Shown here: positions 1-12,300 of the stretch, piece after piece
Layout: each line of letters starts with the position of its first letter
Numbering within the stretch: position 1 is the first letter of the stretch
Origin: Aquila chrysaetos chrysaetos
Lineage: Eukaryota > Chordata > Aves > Accipitriformes > Accipitridae
DNA: 64,000 bases
NCBI RefSeq assembly: GCF_900496995.4
Contig: NW_024470325.1
Location: 901,012-965,011, forward strand
Direction of reading: 5' to 3'
The notes under the pieces: model-generated
Seen by the model: only the letters and a program-made list of their open reading frames with translations
The model's database searches: none
Told to the model about the DNA's origin: nothing
Program-made: the position numbers and the translations under genes

Positions 1-759
1 AGTAGACAAGGCCTCCCTACCAGCAAGCTAGGGGTAGACCTCGCCTCTCTACATTCGCGGGTGGGGTAGACCTGGGCTCCCTACCAGCAATGCCGGGCTA
101 GACCTGGCCTGATTACCCACTTGGGCGGGCAGACCTGGTTTCCGTACCTGCGCAGGCGGGGTACACCTGGCCTTCCTACATGAGCGGGCATGGTAGACCT
201 GGCATCCGTACCGGTAAGGGCGGGTTAGACCTGGCCTCACTACCTGCGTGGGTGGGGTAGACTGGCCTCCCTACCGTCAAGGGCGGGCTAGACCTGGCCT
301 GATTACCTGCTTGGGTGGGGCAGACCTGCGCTCCCTACTCACGCGGGCATGGTAGACCTGTCCTCCCTACCAGCAAGGGTGGGGTAGACCTGGCCTCCAG
401 ACATGCGCGGGTGGGGTAGACCTGGTCTGATACCCGCGTGGGCGGGGCAGACCTTGGCTCCCTACCTGTGCGGGTATGGTAGACCTGGCCTCCCTACATG
501 CGCGGGAGGGCTAGACCTGGCCTCCCTCCATGCGCGGGCAGGGGTAGACCTGGGCTCCTACCGGCAAGGGCGGCTTAGACCTGGCCTCCTTACCTGCACA
601 AGCGGTGTAGACCTGGCCAGCCTTCCCGCGTGGGTGGGGTATACCTGGCCTGATTATCCGCTTGGGCGGGGCAGAGTTGGGCTCCCTACCCGCACGGGCA
701 TGGTAGACCTGGCCTCCCTACCGGCAAGGGTGGGTAGACGTGGCCTCCCTACATGCACG
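1..759 (+). repeat. 32-bp minisatellite array (first block)
   Basis: Tandem, imperfect copies of a unit of about 32 bp that reads roughly gtagacctggcctccctacc followed by a variable 12-bp GC-rich part (such as ggcaagggcggg or cgcgcgggcggg). The same unit in the same orientation recurs at 43.7-47.8, 55.5-56.7 and 62.1-63.4 kb. Open frames crossing it on either strand are products of the repeat and are not genes. The array continues beyond the left window edge and ends at the LTR at 760. Confidence 0.9.
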
Positions 760-1346
760 TGTCCCGATCCAATGTCGGGGAAGGTTTCGAATATGATCCC
801 AAGAGCGAGATTAAGACACAAACGAGGTCAAATGCCGTATAGTCAAAAGAGTTTTTATTATCAAAAATATCAAAAGTGGAAAAGGGTGGCGATAGGATAG
901 AATGGAAGAAAAGGTAGAAATTAAGCAAGCAGTTGGGATAGAGTTGCAAGGATAGTCACCACCATGGATCCAGCAGCGTCCCGTCGGTCCTTAATCTTCA
1001 ATTCTTTGGTGAGGAAGAAAAGGCCCCTCACAACTTGTCTCTAGGGTTTTTTATAGGGCATATTTCGATGATGTCATGCGCTGCAGGTTTCATTCATCAC
1101 ACACGACCTTCGCGTGATCGACACCAGAAACCAGTATATTATCAGCTCCAGCCCAGTTTCTTCCCCTGGACGCCTCAATGGCCTGGTAATTGTCCTTATG
1201 GACAGAGGAGTGTCCTGCTTAAACCGGCCATCTTGGAGACGAAGGGCTCAAGATGAGCAGTTCACAGTTCCTTGATGACAGCCCAGTCCCTCACACCTAA
1301 CAATCTTTGACGCAAACGGTTCAAGATAACAATTCAGTCTCTTACA
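760..1346 (-). mobile_element. Solo LTR, family A, reversed
   Basis: Read on the minus strand, this runs from tgtaagagactg to ggatcgggaca and matches the forward LTR at 17518-18151 along its whole length. The shared parts include the R/U5-like stretch with an AATAAA signal and the end near aaccttccccgacattggatc. No internal retroviral sequence is attached. The flanks (gcacg and agggt) do not form a target-site duplication, so one side was probably rearranged after insertion. It separates the minisatellite from a 174-bp tandem repeat. Confidence 0.8.
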
Positions 1347-1790
1347 AGGGTGCCAAGGGAAGGTGAAAAGCAGCAACAGCTTTCAGGGCTGGGCCCTTCC
1401 TTGTGGGAGCAGGAGCCAGACGTTTGCCTTTTCGGAAAGAGGCTCTGCCGAGGACCACTACCATGAGTTGTTCTTTCTCTGGGAAAGCACAGATCCCCAC
1501 TGCTGTTGTGCCTGTAGATAGGGCGCCAAGGGAAGGTGAAGAGCAGCAACAGCTTTCAGGGCTGGGCCCTTCCTTGTGGGAGCAGGAGCCGGACGTTTCC
1601 CTTTTCGGAAAGAGGCTCTGCCGAGGACCACTACCATGAGTTGTTCTGTCTCTCTGGGAAAGCACAGATCCCCGCTGCTGTTGTGCCTGTAGATAGGGCG
1701 CCAAGGGAAGGTGAAGAGCAGCAACAGCTTTCAGGGCTGGGCCCTTCCTTGTGGGAGAAGGAGCCGGACGTTTCCCTTTTCGGAAAGTTT
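1347..1790. repeat. Tandem repeat, about 174-bp unit, 2.5 copies
   Basis: Copies begin at about 1352, 1525 and 1700 with gccaagggaaggtgaa, and contain gctttcagggctgggccctt and tttcggaaagaggctctgcc. The third copy is cut at about 1790. Copies are nearly identical, so the duplication is recent. Overlapping open frames on both strands (up to 120 codons) come from the periodicity. Confidence 0.85.
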
Positions 1791-2059
1791 TTTAGACATG
1801 AAACTGAGAAGAAAACCACCTTGTCCAAAAAGCTGGCGCTTCCAGGAAGCTTACAGTTTTAAGGAAATTTCTTAGGAAGGGCCACCTGCTAAGTCATGAG
1901 GGACAGTTACTGTCTGCTGTACTGACCGTGCTTTGCTGGAGCTCCTTTCAGGCGTAGCGGGCTGGAGGCAAGGAATTTTTTCCTTTTCCCATCTCCTCCA
2001 GTCAGTTCACTGTGGTTCATGGAGGGAGGACAAGAGATTTACTCAAGAAAATTTCACAC

Positions 2060-2175
2060 TAGAGACAAGTGAAAGTTTTTTCCTCCTGAGGACAGCCAAG
2101 CACAGGAAGTGGCTGCCCAGAGGAATAATCCCGTTTCCATTCCTGGAGGTTTTCAAGTCGTAACTTGGATCAAGT
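2060..2175 (+). mobile_element. CR1 3'-region fragment (short)
   Basis: A short stretch with gtggctgcccagaggaata and ggaggttttcaagtc resembles the CR1 tail seen more clearly at 18888-19617 (gttgcccagagaggtgg, followed by a ttcaaggtc-like part). It is heavily diverged. The neighbouring 1791-2059 and 2176-2232 show no recognisable gene. Confidence 0.45.
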
Positions 2176-2232
2176 GCTGAGGAACCAGCTCTCACCCCAG
2201 AGTTGACCATGCTGAGCTGGAGACCTCCTGAG

Positions 2233-2655
2233 TGTACTGGTTTTGACTGGGACAGAGTTAAATTTCTTCACAGTGGCTTGTATGGGTCTGTGTTTTCGGA
2301 TTTGTGCTTAAAACTGGGTTGATAACACACTGATGATGTAGAAATTGCTGCGCAGCGCTTGCGCAGCATGAAGGCTTTTTCTGCTCCTCACACTGCCCTG
2401 CCAGTGAGTAGGCTGCGGGTGCAGAAGAAGTTGGGAGGGGACACAGCCGGGAGAGCTGACCCCAACTGACCAAAGGGATATTCCCTACCATATAATGTCA
2501 TGCTCAGAAATAAAACTGGGGACGTAGAGAGGTCGGAAGCAGCTGCCGTTTCTTGGGGATTGGCTGGACATTGATTAGTCGGTGGTGAGCAATTGTCTTC
2601 TTTTGCATCATTTTTTTTTTCTTGGGTGTTATTTTTCCTCTTTCTTTGAGGGCTT
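2233..2655 (+). mobile_element. ERVL-type LTR fragment
   Basis: It starts tgtactggttttgactggga and shares ordered landmarks with the LTRs at 43098 and 48410: gttgataacacactgatg, aagaagttgggaggggacac, a gatattccctaccat block and ggtggtgagcaattg. The 3' end is lost in a T-rich stretch near 2600-2700. No internal region follows. It is a decayed solo LTR. Confidence 0.7.
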
Positions 2656-3559
2656 TTTTGGTTGTATTTTCTTTTTTCCTAGTTTTTTTATCAAGTTCAT
2701 AACTAAGCTTGCCAAGTAGAGCCAATAGCATGGAGAGAGGGCAGCCAGCCTGTTGGCAAAAACAGCTTTGCCCTGCTTAGAGAGGTGGATCCCACCTCTC
2801 CCAAGCAGATGCTGCTCTGCAGTCAGGGTGCCACGGGCACAGAACCCAAACCGTGTCCCCTACACCTGTTCTGCAGTTAAGTATTAACTTGTCCTGTTAG
2901 TGCCTTTCTCCTCACACCCTTTCCCCTCACCAACAAGGTTGAGGAGAAAACCATCTGGGCCCCCACGCCCTTCACTATCACCCCCAGAGCCCTGTAGTCA
3001 TATCTGATACTGTCACTTCCTTCCCCTGGCAGTGTGATTCGTGCCCACTTGCAATAAGAGCAGGGGGTAGTCGTCAGAGGGCCGGATGAGCTTTGGACGT
3101 CCCACCACAACATCCTGGACCCTGGTCCCCAGCAAGCAGCAAACCTCTCTAGATGGTTGGTTGGGATGACAGATGGGTGCCTCTCTGCCCCTGTATTAGG
3201 TAGTCATCCATTACGATCCAAAAACCCCCACGGCACTACGTCTAGTTGAGGCTTGACTGTCTCCACTGTGGAGATCCCACAGCCTTTTTGGGTGCATGTT
3301 CCCAGTGCCTGACAGACCTTATAGTGCAGGTTCTTTTCTCTTAAGCCTAGTCAGAATTTCCCATGGCCCAAATTTTCCCATGGCGTCTCATCCTTCCACT
3401 GTGCCCACCTGGGAAGAGTCTGACTCATCCTCCTCTGCACCATCCCATAAGCTAGCTGTAGACAATGACAGTATCTCCCCTAGGCCAGCCTTGAATTTCT
3501 GACATCCTTCTCTTTGGCCCAATGATATCGACCGGTCTTCAGCAGACTCCCCGTTTCCA
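2656..3559. other. No gene recognised
   Basis: This stretch has T-rich sequence to about 2700 and then ordinary unique-looking sequence. Open frames here are short (68-78 codons), overlap on both strands and show no known domain. Confidence 0.6.
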
Positions 3560-4110
3560 GCAGTTGGAGGTTGTTGGAGGGAACGACCAGACAAGGAGAC
3601 CGTCCCTGGGGGCTGGTGAAACGGGAAGTCAGAGGCACTGGTTACAGGTGGAAGATCAATTGTGGAGGTGGCTGTGAAAGCCCTAAATGTGTTTCACCAA
3701 GCAGGATGGCCAAGGCCTGAACCCCATCCCCCTGGGAAGGGGGATCCTTTCCTACACGGGACACTTACAGCTCTTCCTGGGAGCAGGTTTCATGTGGGGG
3801 GGTGTGATGCCGAGTGAAGGACAGCGGTAGGACACCTCCCAGGCTCTTTGGGGGGTCAGTGAGGAGGGAACAAGGGCCTGGGGCTGTAAGAAACCAGTAT
3901 CCTCACATGGGCTTCAGTGGAAGAGACAGCAGCCACCATGGAGATGACAAGGACTTCAGATCTGTTGGTGGGGAGGAGGGGGGCAGCCGCACAAAGGCCC
4001 TGTTTGCACCACAGACAGTCCTACACTGCCCTATGCCTGTGCCAGTTTCCCTGCAGACTTCAGCTGCCTCCCCCTGTTTCCCCACCTCACCCTGACCTTG
4101 GGATCTCCCA
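3560..4110. repeat. Duplicated OR-flank block Y, copy 1
   Basis: This block is paralogous to 38430-38950. Shared strings include gacacctcccaggctctt and ccctgggggctggt, plus a cctatgcctg..cagtttcc-like segment, in the same order and orientation. It lies about 1.6 kb from the olfactory receptor pseudogene. Taken with block X it indicates that OR genes and flanks were duplicated as a tandem unit. No coding function is seen. Confidence 0.65.
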
Positions 4111-4429
4111 AGGAGAAGAACTTGGAGCAATGCAGTAATTTGAGCCTGGGGGAAACTGTGAGGGCAATGGACTTGAATAATTTTATCATTCTTTCTCACA
4201 ATCCAAACCTTTTTTACTTGGCATAAATTAAATTGGTCTTCCCCAAGTCAACCCTTCTTTGCCTGTGACAGTAATTAGTAAGTGATCACCCTGTCTTTCA
4301 TCGTGACCCAGGAGCTCTTCCATCTTATTTTCTCCCTTTGTCCTTTTGAGCTGGAGGTGTGACTGGGCAGCTGGGTGGGTGTCTGGGCTGTTGGGCAAGG
4401 CTAACCCACTACAGGACAGCCACCTCAGG

Positions 4430-4745
4430 ACTGCTGTGTCCAGTAGTGGGGCTCACCAGCACAAGGAAGACCCTGACAGACTGGAGAGAGAGTTGCAGAG
4501 GCCAGAAGGATGGCTTGGGGCCTGGAGCACATTGTGTACAAGGAGAGGCTGAGAAAGCCGGGGCTTAGGAAAAAATCCCTCAGAGCCAAACACTGGGAGC
4601 AAGGACCCAGGCCAGTTGGTGAGATCTCTACCAGTGGAGATGTTCAAAATCTGTCGAGACAAGCACCTGATGTAGCCGGAGGTGTCTGAGAATGGGCTTG
4701 GCTGAGAGTCTGGCTGTGGCAAGAGCTATGGGACTTGATGTGTAA
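4430..4745 (+). mobile_element. CR1 retroposon fragment
   Basis: The segment has the CR1 3' order: a ctgtgtccag start, a block with acaaggagaggctgagaaagc, and a terminal block with gtggagatgttcaaaatctg. It is 5'-truncated and diverged and carries no usable reading frame. Confidence 0.6.
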
Positions 4746-5692
4746 TGAGTGTTGGTAGGAAACTGGTTCCCTTTGTATTAGTAATGGCAGTAGAGCTGGG
4801 TATCCTAGAGACCTGGAGGAAGACAGGGGTGACCATGCAGCAAAGGTCCTTCCTCAGGGTTGGGCTGTATGGCCACTCACTCTCTGGCTCTTCTCTGTTC
4901 ATATTATAGGCGATCCCCAACACTGACTGCGTTTGCCCCTTCTCTGCCCCCACCAGCCCCACGACCCAGGGCAGCATGACAGTCCTGGCCCTGGAGCTCC
5001 TCAGCCAGCTCTTGCATCTCTCCAACCCCCTTCCCCTGTGCCAGCTGGGTTCCTGCTGCCTGCCCTCTTGATTGCAGAGTCCTCCTTTCCCTGTGAATAC
5101 CTGGAATTAACACTTTTGGGTGATTCCACCTGGGCAATCTCTCACTTTGTGGAGCTCCGGTCACACCCCAGGCACACGCTGCCCATGGAGATCCCCTGGG
5201 ATGTCCAGGCAGCTACAGATTCCCCTCCTGGAAGACGTCTTCTGCCCTGTCACATGTGGGAAAGGACTGGGTTTGTACCTCAGTGACCATTCATCATCTC
5301 CACTGTCACCAGGCACCAACAGGTGAGTCCTAAATCCACCCCTCTAGCAGGTCACAAGGTGACAATGAGCTTTTTGCCCTTGAAACCACGCATCAATAGG
5401 CCTGCTGGAGGTGCAGTACCTCGGGCCTGTTCCTGACACAAGGTTTGGAAAAACAGCCCTACCATCAGGCAGTGCCCGGGGAAGATCCCTTTTTATTACG
5501 GAGATGCTATGAGGGAGTCAGCTTGGACGAAGTGTTACAAAGACACGTTTCTATATGGTCCTCCAGGTGAGACAGAGGAGGTTCCTGCTTCACATGAAGT
5601 ATGGGAAGTCCAAGTATTGGTCTACGAACATGAAACGCCAAATAGCAATAACAACAATGATAATAAATCAAAGCATGGGCCTAGTATGGGAA
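4746..5692. other. No gene recognised
   Basis: This is the sequence 3' of the OR pseudogene. Open frames up to 117 codons overlap on opposite strands and contain no recognisable motif. Confidence 0.55.
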
Positions 5693-6654
5693 TCACTTGT
5701 GGAAAAAGACTGGAAGTTTACTGGTATTGAAAAATGTCCATGAAATCACTTTCCTCAGAACATCTTTGAGCTCTTTGTTTCTCATGCTGTAGATGAAGGG
5801 CTTCACTGCTGGAGGCACCACTGAGTACAGAACTGCCACCACCAGGTCCAGGGATGGGGAGGAGATGGAGGGGGGCTTCAAGTGTGCAATCATGCCAGTG
5901 CTGACATACATGGAGACCACGGCCAGGTGAGGGAGGCACATGGAAAAGGCTTTGTGCCGTCCTTCCTCAGAGGGGATCCTCAGCACAGCCCTGAAGATCT
6001 GCCCATAGGACAGCACAATGAAAACAAAACACCCAAATGCAAAAAAGGCAGTGATCCCAATGAGCCCAAATTCCCTGAGGTAGGAGTGTGAGCAGGAGAG
6101 CTTGAGGATCTGGGGGACTTCACAGAAGAACTGGTCCACAGCATTGCCTTGGCAGAGGGGTACTGAAAATGTACTGGCAGTGTGCAGCACAGCATGGAGA
6201 AACCCACTGCCCCAGGCAGCTGCTGCCAGGTGGACACAAGCTCTGCTGCCCAGGAGGGTCCCGTAGTGCAGGGGTTTGCAGATGGCAACGTAGCGGTCAT
6301 AGGCCATGACAGTGAGGAGATACAATTCTGCTGAGATCAAAAAGGTAAACAGAAAGACCTGAGCAGCACATCCTGGGTGGGAAATGGCCCTGGTGTTCCA
6401 CAGGGAATTGGCCACGGATTTAGGGACAGTGGTGGAGATGGTGCCCAGGTCAAGAAGGGATAAGTTGAGGAGGAAGAAGTACATGGGTGTGTGTGCAGGT
6501 GATGGTCGCAGGCTACGGTGCTGATGATGAGGCCATTGCCCAGGAGGGCAGCCAGGTAGATGCCCAGGAAGAGCCAGAAGTGCAAGACCTGCAGCTCCCG
6601 CGTGTCTGCAGATTCCAGGAGGAGGAACTCAGTGATGGAGCTGCTGTTGGGCAT
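5693..6654 (-). pseudogene. Olfactory receptor pseudogene (OR14-like)
   Basis: This is a class A seven-transmembrane odorant receptor coding exon, expected in the plasma membrane of olfactory neurons. The start at 6654 gives an N-terminus with an NSS glycosylation site and an LLGNGLI TM1 motif. A CA-repeat region near 6488-6496 is 2 bp longer than in the intact paralogue at 34648-35619, shifting the frame around codon 55. The rest reads on in a second frame: MYFFLLNLSLLDLG, MAYDRYVAIC, a cysteine-bearing second extracellular loop, KAFSMCLPHLAVV, and a stop at 5693-5695. A second lesion is visible: the TM7 NPxxY-type motif reads KPFIY, so its asparagine is lost. The OR14 group is greatly expanded in birds; that assignment rests on resemblance, not alignment. 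Confidence 0.85.
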
Positions 6655-6679
6655 ATGCTTCCTCTGGACACGGGGGACT
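6655..6679 (-). promoter_or_regulatory. 3' splice site of OR 5'-UTR intron
   Basis: On the minus strand a pyrimidine-rich tract ends in gcacag with the AG at 6679-6678, followed by 23 nt of leader before the ATG at 6654. A comparable acceptor precedes the intact receptor (AG at 35650-35649). This fits the usual vertebrate OR layout: non-coding 5' exon, intron, single coding exon. Confidence 0.55.
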
Positions 6680-8529
6680 GTGCAAGGAAGAAGAGGCAGT
6701 GACAAGTTACCAGAAACATCTCTGAATAAAACCAAAGATATGTCTCATAGACCCTCCCCCTCTCACACACGCACCCTTTTTCCTTCCTCAGGAGGAACTT
6801 TCATTCTGCCTCTGGTCTGCAGCTTCATTTTCTGTGGCTCTGTGTGCTGGAGCAGGGCCTCTGCCCATTGTCTCTTGAGGAGTTGACCCAGCCCCACCTG
6901 CAGTGGGTATATGGGAATGTGGCAGGGGGCGTGGTTTGATATTCAGAATATGTCAGATAAAATCACTCCTAACACAGGAGGGCTTGTCAGCATCTGCACT
7001 CACAGTGTTAAAGAATGTGGGTGGCAGAAAGAAGTTTTAGGGGCTTTGGGTTTTTTTACCTACTTCCCCCATCCTGCCCTGTGAGTGTTCTCTGAAATCA
7101 GAAATCATGAGCTGAGACATGAGAGGCAAAGGGTTTCCCTGTGGCTTTGTGAGGAGTGAATGGAACTGGTTGGGCTTGTTCCCAGCTGCCCCATGCTTAC
7201 AATTTTCTCAGATGGAGGGTGATCACACTCCCATGGTACCAGTAAAAGCCACCAGATGCTGCTGAGAGCAGAGGGATCCACTGCAGACCACTAAATGCCT
7301 CACCCTTTCTCAAGGTCTCAGCACCCTGTTTCTAGCCAAGGACACACACGGCTCATTTCATCAACCCAACAGCATTTCCTCAGTCATAGATAACATCTCT
7401 GCCCCTCTCTCTGTGGGCTTTCAGATAACAGAAAGATGCTATGTGAAGGATTTTCATGCTTAAGAACAGCTCGCAGCTTGGAAAGCCACCCCAAAGAGAT
7501 AGCCAAAGTCCTAAAGATTACATTTAATCCAGGGAAAACCAGCTCATTCCCCAGCCCCACAGACTGCATTGCCCACAGCCCCACAGGTGAAAGCTGGGAC
7601 ACCTCCTTTCCATGGACACACCTGCAGAGGAGGACCCACAAGGTCAGTGTGTGCCTCTGCAGCTGAAACTCCCATTCCCAGAGAGCCTGACAGCAAGGAT
7701 GAAATAACAATAAAAACAACACAGACAACTGGAGAAACATGGGAAAATAGAGTGAGGGTCTGGCTGAGCGAGGCAAGCAGGGAGGCAGCTGGGCACTCAG
7801 GAAAGTTCTGCTGCCTCAGGTGTTCAGACCTCCTCCCAGACACCAACATTGCCAGGCAGATGCTCTCAGCCCTGAGCTCTGCAGAGGGAAATGGGCACGT
7901 GGCTGGAGAGCTGCACCCACGGCTCTGCTGGAGCTCTGGCTGCTGAGGAGATGGTTCATGCCTTGGACCCTCCAGCTCTGAAGGGCAGAGGCTTTGATGG
8001 GAGGGAGAGGAGCCAAGGGGGCTTGCTCAGAGGAAGGGGTCTGCACCGGAGGGGATCATACCGAGTTTTCCGAATTCTCCCTCCCACAACATTTTTGCGT
8101 TTTGTTTCCTCTCATTCCCTGACCATATTCTTGCTGGCTGGAGATTTTCCTCCTGGGAGGTGTTTCCCTGTGCCATTTCTTTTCCCTGTCAGCACTCACA
8201 GATCCCATCCCAATCTCTGTGCGCTCCCCCTGGCTCTACAGAAACCTGCCTGTTTGCAGGGCACTGGCCAGGCTCATGCTCCTTTTTGCAGCTGGAAAAG
8301 GGCAGATCAGAACAACCCCGAGAGGTCCAGCAGAGGTGATTCTGGTGTTGTCCATAGGCAGGGGAGTGGCTGAAGGCATTTTAGGAAGCTCTTGGCAGAC
8401 CTACTGATCACTCAAAGTTGCAGTTCAGGAGTCTCAGGGACTTGTTGAAACTTGAGTGCTCCTTTTCCACTTCTCCTTTTCTCTCCTCCCTCTCTCTCCC
8501 CTCTGGAATTGGAAACTGAGAAGACAGAC
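6680..8529. other. No gene recognised (OR upstream region)
   Basis: This holds the presumed promoter and non-coding exon of the OR pseudogene, which cannot be placed by eye. The open frames at 7384-7946 and 7891-8373 overlap each other on both strands and show no family motif. Confidence 0.5.
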
Positions 8530-9330
8530 TCAGGAAAGCTCCTAATCTTTATAATAATCCCTGCCTTGTTCTTCTCTTTGAACTAACCTGTTTGGAATAT
8601 TCTGGGGGTGATTGGGAGCTCTGAGCATCCCTGAACCATGCAGCACCTTCTCGGCCACAGCAGGACCCTGCCCTGCCCTGCCCCACCAAGATTTGCTCCT
8701 TCCACGCACAGCTTCTCCCCACAGCGCTGTGGGGAGTCCCTGGGCAGGCTGAGTGCTGACCCTGGCAGGCGGCAGAGTCCCTGCCCCAGCACACAGCCCC
8801 CCGGGGTGCAGGGACCCTGCTCTGAAGGACAGCCCTGGGCACCCCTGGCTGCACACCCACCTTCACACTCTGCAGCCATCCCTGGGAGAAGGCAGCCAGC
8901 ATGTTCTTTATCGCTCTCTGATGGTGCAGCCGAATGTCCCTGCTCTGCAGCACATCCTGCTCCTCTACAATAGAGGAACTGCCAGAGTTGTACTTGCAGA
9001 TCCCAAAAGCTGTGGTATGTGCCACCCTTAGGAGATCCCTCCAGGAACCACAGCTGCTTTTCCCTGCAGCCAGAGACTTACCCTGCAGAGGGCTGTGAAG
9101 AATTCTCTTTGAATCAGCTCTTTGCATCCTCCCACCCCAGACCGCCTTTGAACTCTCTGTCACTCCTCTCCCCTCGGTGCCTGCAGGCAGTGCCCTCACC
9201 CCTGCTGCGCTTTGCAGAGGAGCTGCTCCTGGGCAGAGCTGTCTCTCCGCAGCGCTGCCCGCTTGCCAGGAGCTCCCTCCATGCCAGGAGCCCAGCCCAG
9301 CTCAGCAGCAGAGGACCAGCCCAAGGCAGC
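8530..9330. repeat. Duplicated OR-flank block X, copy 1
   Basis: This block is paralogous to 37590-38300. Both copies carry gcaggctgagtgctga, agagtccctgccccagcaca, a tgcagaggagctgc..ctgggcagagctgtctct part and agctcagcagcagagg, in the same order. In each case the block lies roughly 2-3 kb on the same side of a minus-strand OR gene. Long open frames across it (to 216 codons) are not conserved in frame between the copies and are not called. Confidence 0.75.
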
Positions 9331-12300
9331 ACTTTCTCTGCCCCCCCTCTGGGCTCCCTCCAGGTGTCCCTGGGGCTCCACGGGAACCTGCTGGGAAACA
9401 GCCTGAAGCAATCACTGGTGTTCCCTCCCTCAGCTGGGGAGACACACTTGTTCCCAGCACTGTAATTTCTCCTATGAGGAAAAGGTTTGGACATGAGAAT
9501 CACCTTTCCTTGTTCCATCGCTACACCCAGACAGTGACAGGCAGGGAGCTCCTTTACCCCTCTGAGCAGAGGGTTTCAGCTGAGTCAATGGAGGCATCTC
9601 ATCCTGGGTATGTAGTCCTGGTGCTGGAAGGGGACTCGGCTCCTTCCCATGCCTGCCACAAACCCGCAGGAGGTGGGATTCCTCTTGCCTCGGTTCAGGC
9701 GTGCACCAAATAGGCACCTGCATGTGAGCTCCTCATCTCAGCTCCCTTGCTCATCAATGGAGAGGGATGCTAGGAGTGAGGTGCAAATGTCTGGTTACGT
9801 TTGAGGTGTCAGAGGTGGTCAAAGGTCTGTGCAGGTACCTGCAAACTCAGATGGAGCAGTTCATCGAGACAGGGCAGCATCTGGAGGCATCCTCTTGGAG
9901 GCTCTTGGGAATTTCCTTTGGCCATCTGAAATGACAGCTGATGCCCAAATTTAGGGCAGCCAAACTCATTATGTTCAGGGCAGCTCACAGAGTTAGTCAT
10001 CGGAACACCTGGAGCCCTGTGCCATAGGGAGAGCTCAGCCCCTCTCTTTCCCCGTTCTCCAATGGGAGAACTGGGGAAAAAAAAAATCAGGTCTCTCTCT
10101 CCATCTCTGGGTTTTCGACAATGACGTTGGGGAAAATGCATCTGCAAATGGTAGAGGGGAGAGCTGGGGTGAATGCTTAGGCCTCAACCCTATTTACGTA
10201 TGCAAGATGAACAGATAAACCAAGCGTTTCCACCAAAGAAGAGGTAGTTCATGCCCTTTTCTTTTTGTCCCCTTTCCCTCTGTACAACAACGGGATACCT
10301 CACTGCAGCTCAAAGCCTGAGGAGAACAACCATGCTAAAACTTTATCGGGAAAATAAATGTGGCAAAAATTCCACTGCCTCACAGAAGAGACTGCAAGAA
10401 AGAAAGAGAAAATTCAGAATTGCTCTCAGCCCTGCTCAGAAAAGATGGAGGGAGACAGCACGAGTAGGAGTAGCTACACTTTAGACCAACCTTGTAAAGT
10501 CTCTTGTCCATCTCTCTGTCAAACGGGCAAACTCGCTACATTTTACTTTTTAATTACGTTTGTGTTACAAAAACGGGTGCATGTCTTTTTAGAGACCATT
10601 AAACCAGCAGATGGGATCTTCCTGAATAGCACCTTTCATGTTAAGTGGTGATCAAATGCCGTCCACCTGCTTTGCATTTAGCTCAAAGGCAGCCTTGACC
10701 TCTCCTAAGTCAATATCCCTCAATTATGACAGTGTGTACAATTCATCGATTCTTCTCAAAATAACTGCAGAATACAAATAACGTCACAGCATATTTAAAT
10801 ATGCTCTCTAACTCAACACTGTGTAACTTATCTATCTAATAAATAGTGCAGAAAGCAGAAGCAGTCAAAATGAAAATCCTCCAGGTGACTGACTGCCTGC
10901 TCTTTGGGCACTTTCCAAAGCAAATATTCAAGTCAGTTGCCTTAAATCTTTTCACAACTGATCCACAACACATCTCTTATTTGTAGTTAGTGTCCCGTAA
11001 AGATATAACTATCACCCTTAAAAAGTGACATACATTGTCAATGAAGGACCTGAGCCATTTACAGTTCTTACGCGCCACGTATCAGTGTTTCTTTATTTAT
11101 CTTTTTTCACGTGGATAAGATCAGACAGGCTTTCTTTGCAGCCGTGGCAGGAGTCTGTATTGTCATGGGAACAAAGGCCGTGGCACCTTGGCTTCACTGA
11201 AACTCAGTGAAACCTCCCACCGACTTCAAAACCTAAACCAGATTTTTACCACCAGCCTTTGATTCCCAGCTTGTGTCTCATAGAAATAAATTTTCCTCTC
11301 ACCTTCATAGACAGAGGACTAAAATAGAGCACTATTATACTTTGAGGCATGGGACATGGGCTGCTGGATGGTTTTGGAAGTGAATGGCGATTGGGAAGCA
11401 CAGCGTGGGTGCTTGAATTACTGCGGCACATAACAAACAGAGGATGAGTTTACAGAGGAACGTGACAGCCTTACGAAGTATTCATGGATCTGCTGTCGTA
11501 ATGTTGATGTCCCATGAACTGAGGACAGGCAATGAGTCCAATGCATTCAATGCTGCCGTTACTCATTGTGGCTAGTGGGTTTGCTGGTCATTACGTGTGG
11601 TTACTTCTGACTATCAGCTACCTAAAGAGACAAGTAAATATGTGCTGCGTCTCCTGGTTGAGACCTTACCAGCCCTATCTCCTCCCCGTGCTAGCTCACA
11701 CCACCAGTAAAAATGCTGGTCTTCTCGTTATGCAGAAATAAATAAATACCTGTCCTGTTATCAGTCACTTCTGATAGTTGTGGGCACCTACAGGGCGACA
11801 AAACAGGGGTGCCGGAGCCTGTTGATCCAAAATATGCCCATCTTCATTAAGAGTTTGTCCCTGCGAACAGAGGTACCAGCCATTCCCTCTGCTGTTTGGG
11901 GCACTCGCGTCCTTGAAGAGTGCTGCGATGGCAGATCACGTGAGTGTCACGACCGGAAAGGACAGGTCCATCAATTCCGGATTGCTGGAAAAGGTCTTGT
12001 TTGGCTTGTGCGAGCCAGGCCAGCAGCTTCACCCAGCGGCTGTCCCCAGTCAGAGGGGAGAGCTGAACCACTTGCGTACAATCCCACGCTGCCCCGACCC
12101 CACGCTGCCCAAAGGGTGCTGCCCCGGGCCCCCAGGATGGTGATGTTTGGGACAGGAGTGTTGTGAAGGAAGCTACCCTGGAAAGCCAGGGATAGCTGCA
12201 GGGCAGGCAGAGGGAAAGGGATGCAGCGCCCCTGCGGAGGCAGCTCCATCACGCAGGCTGCTCTAAGCCCCACTCCAGCAGGACTCCTGTGCCACCAGGC

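Noticed and set aside
8549-9199. 216-codon minus-strand frame
   Set aside because: It lies in flank block X, and the paralogous block at 37590-38300 does not keep the frame open.
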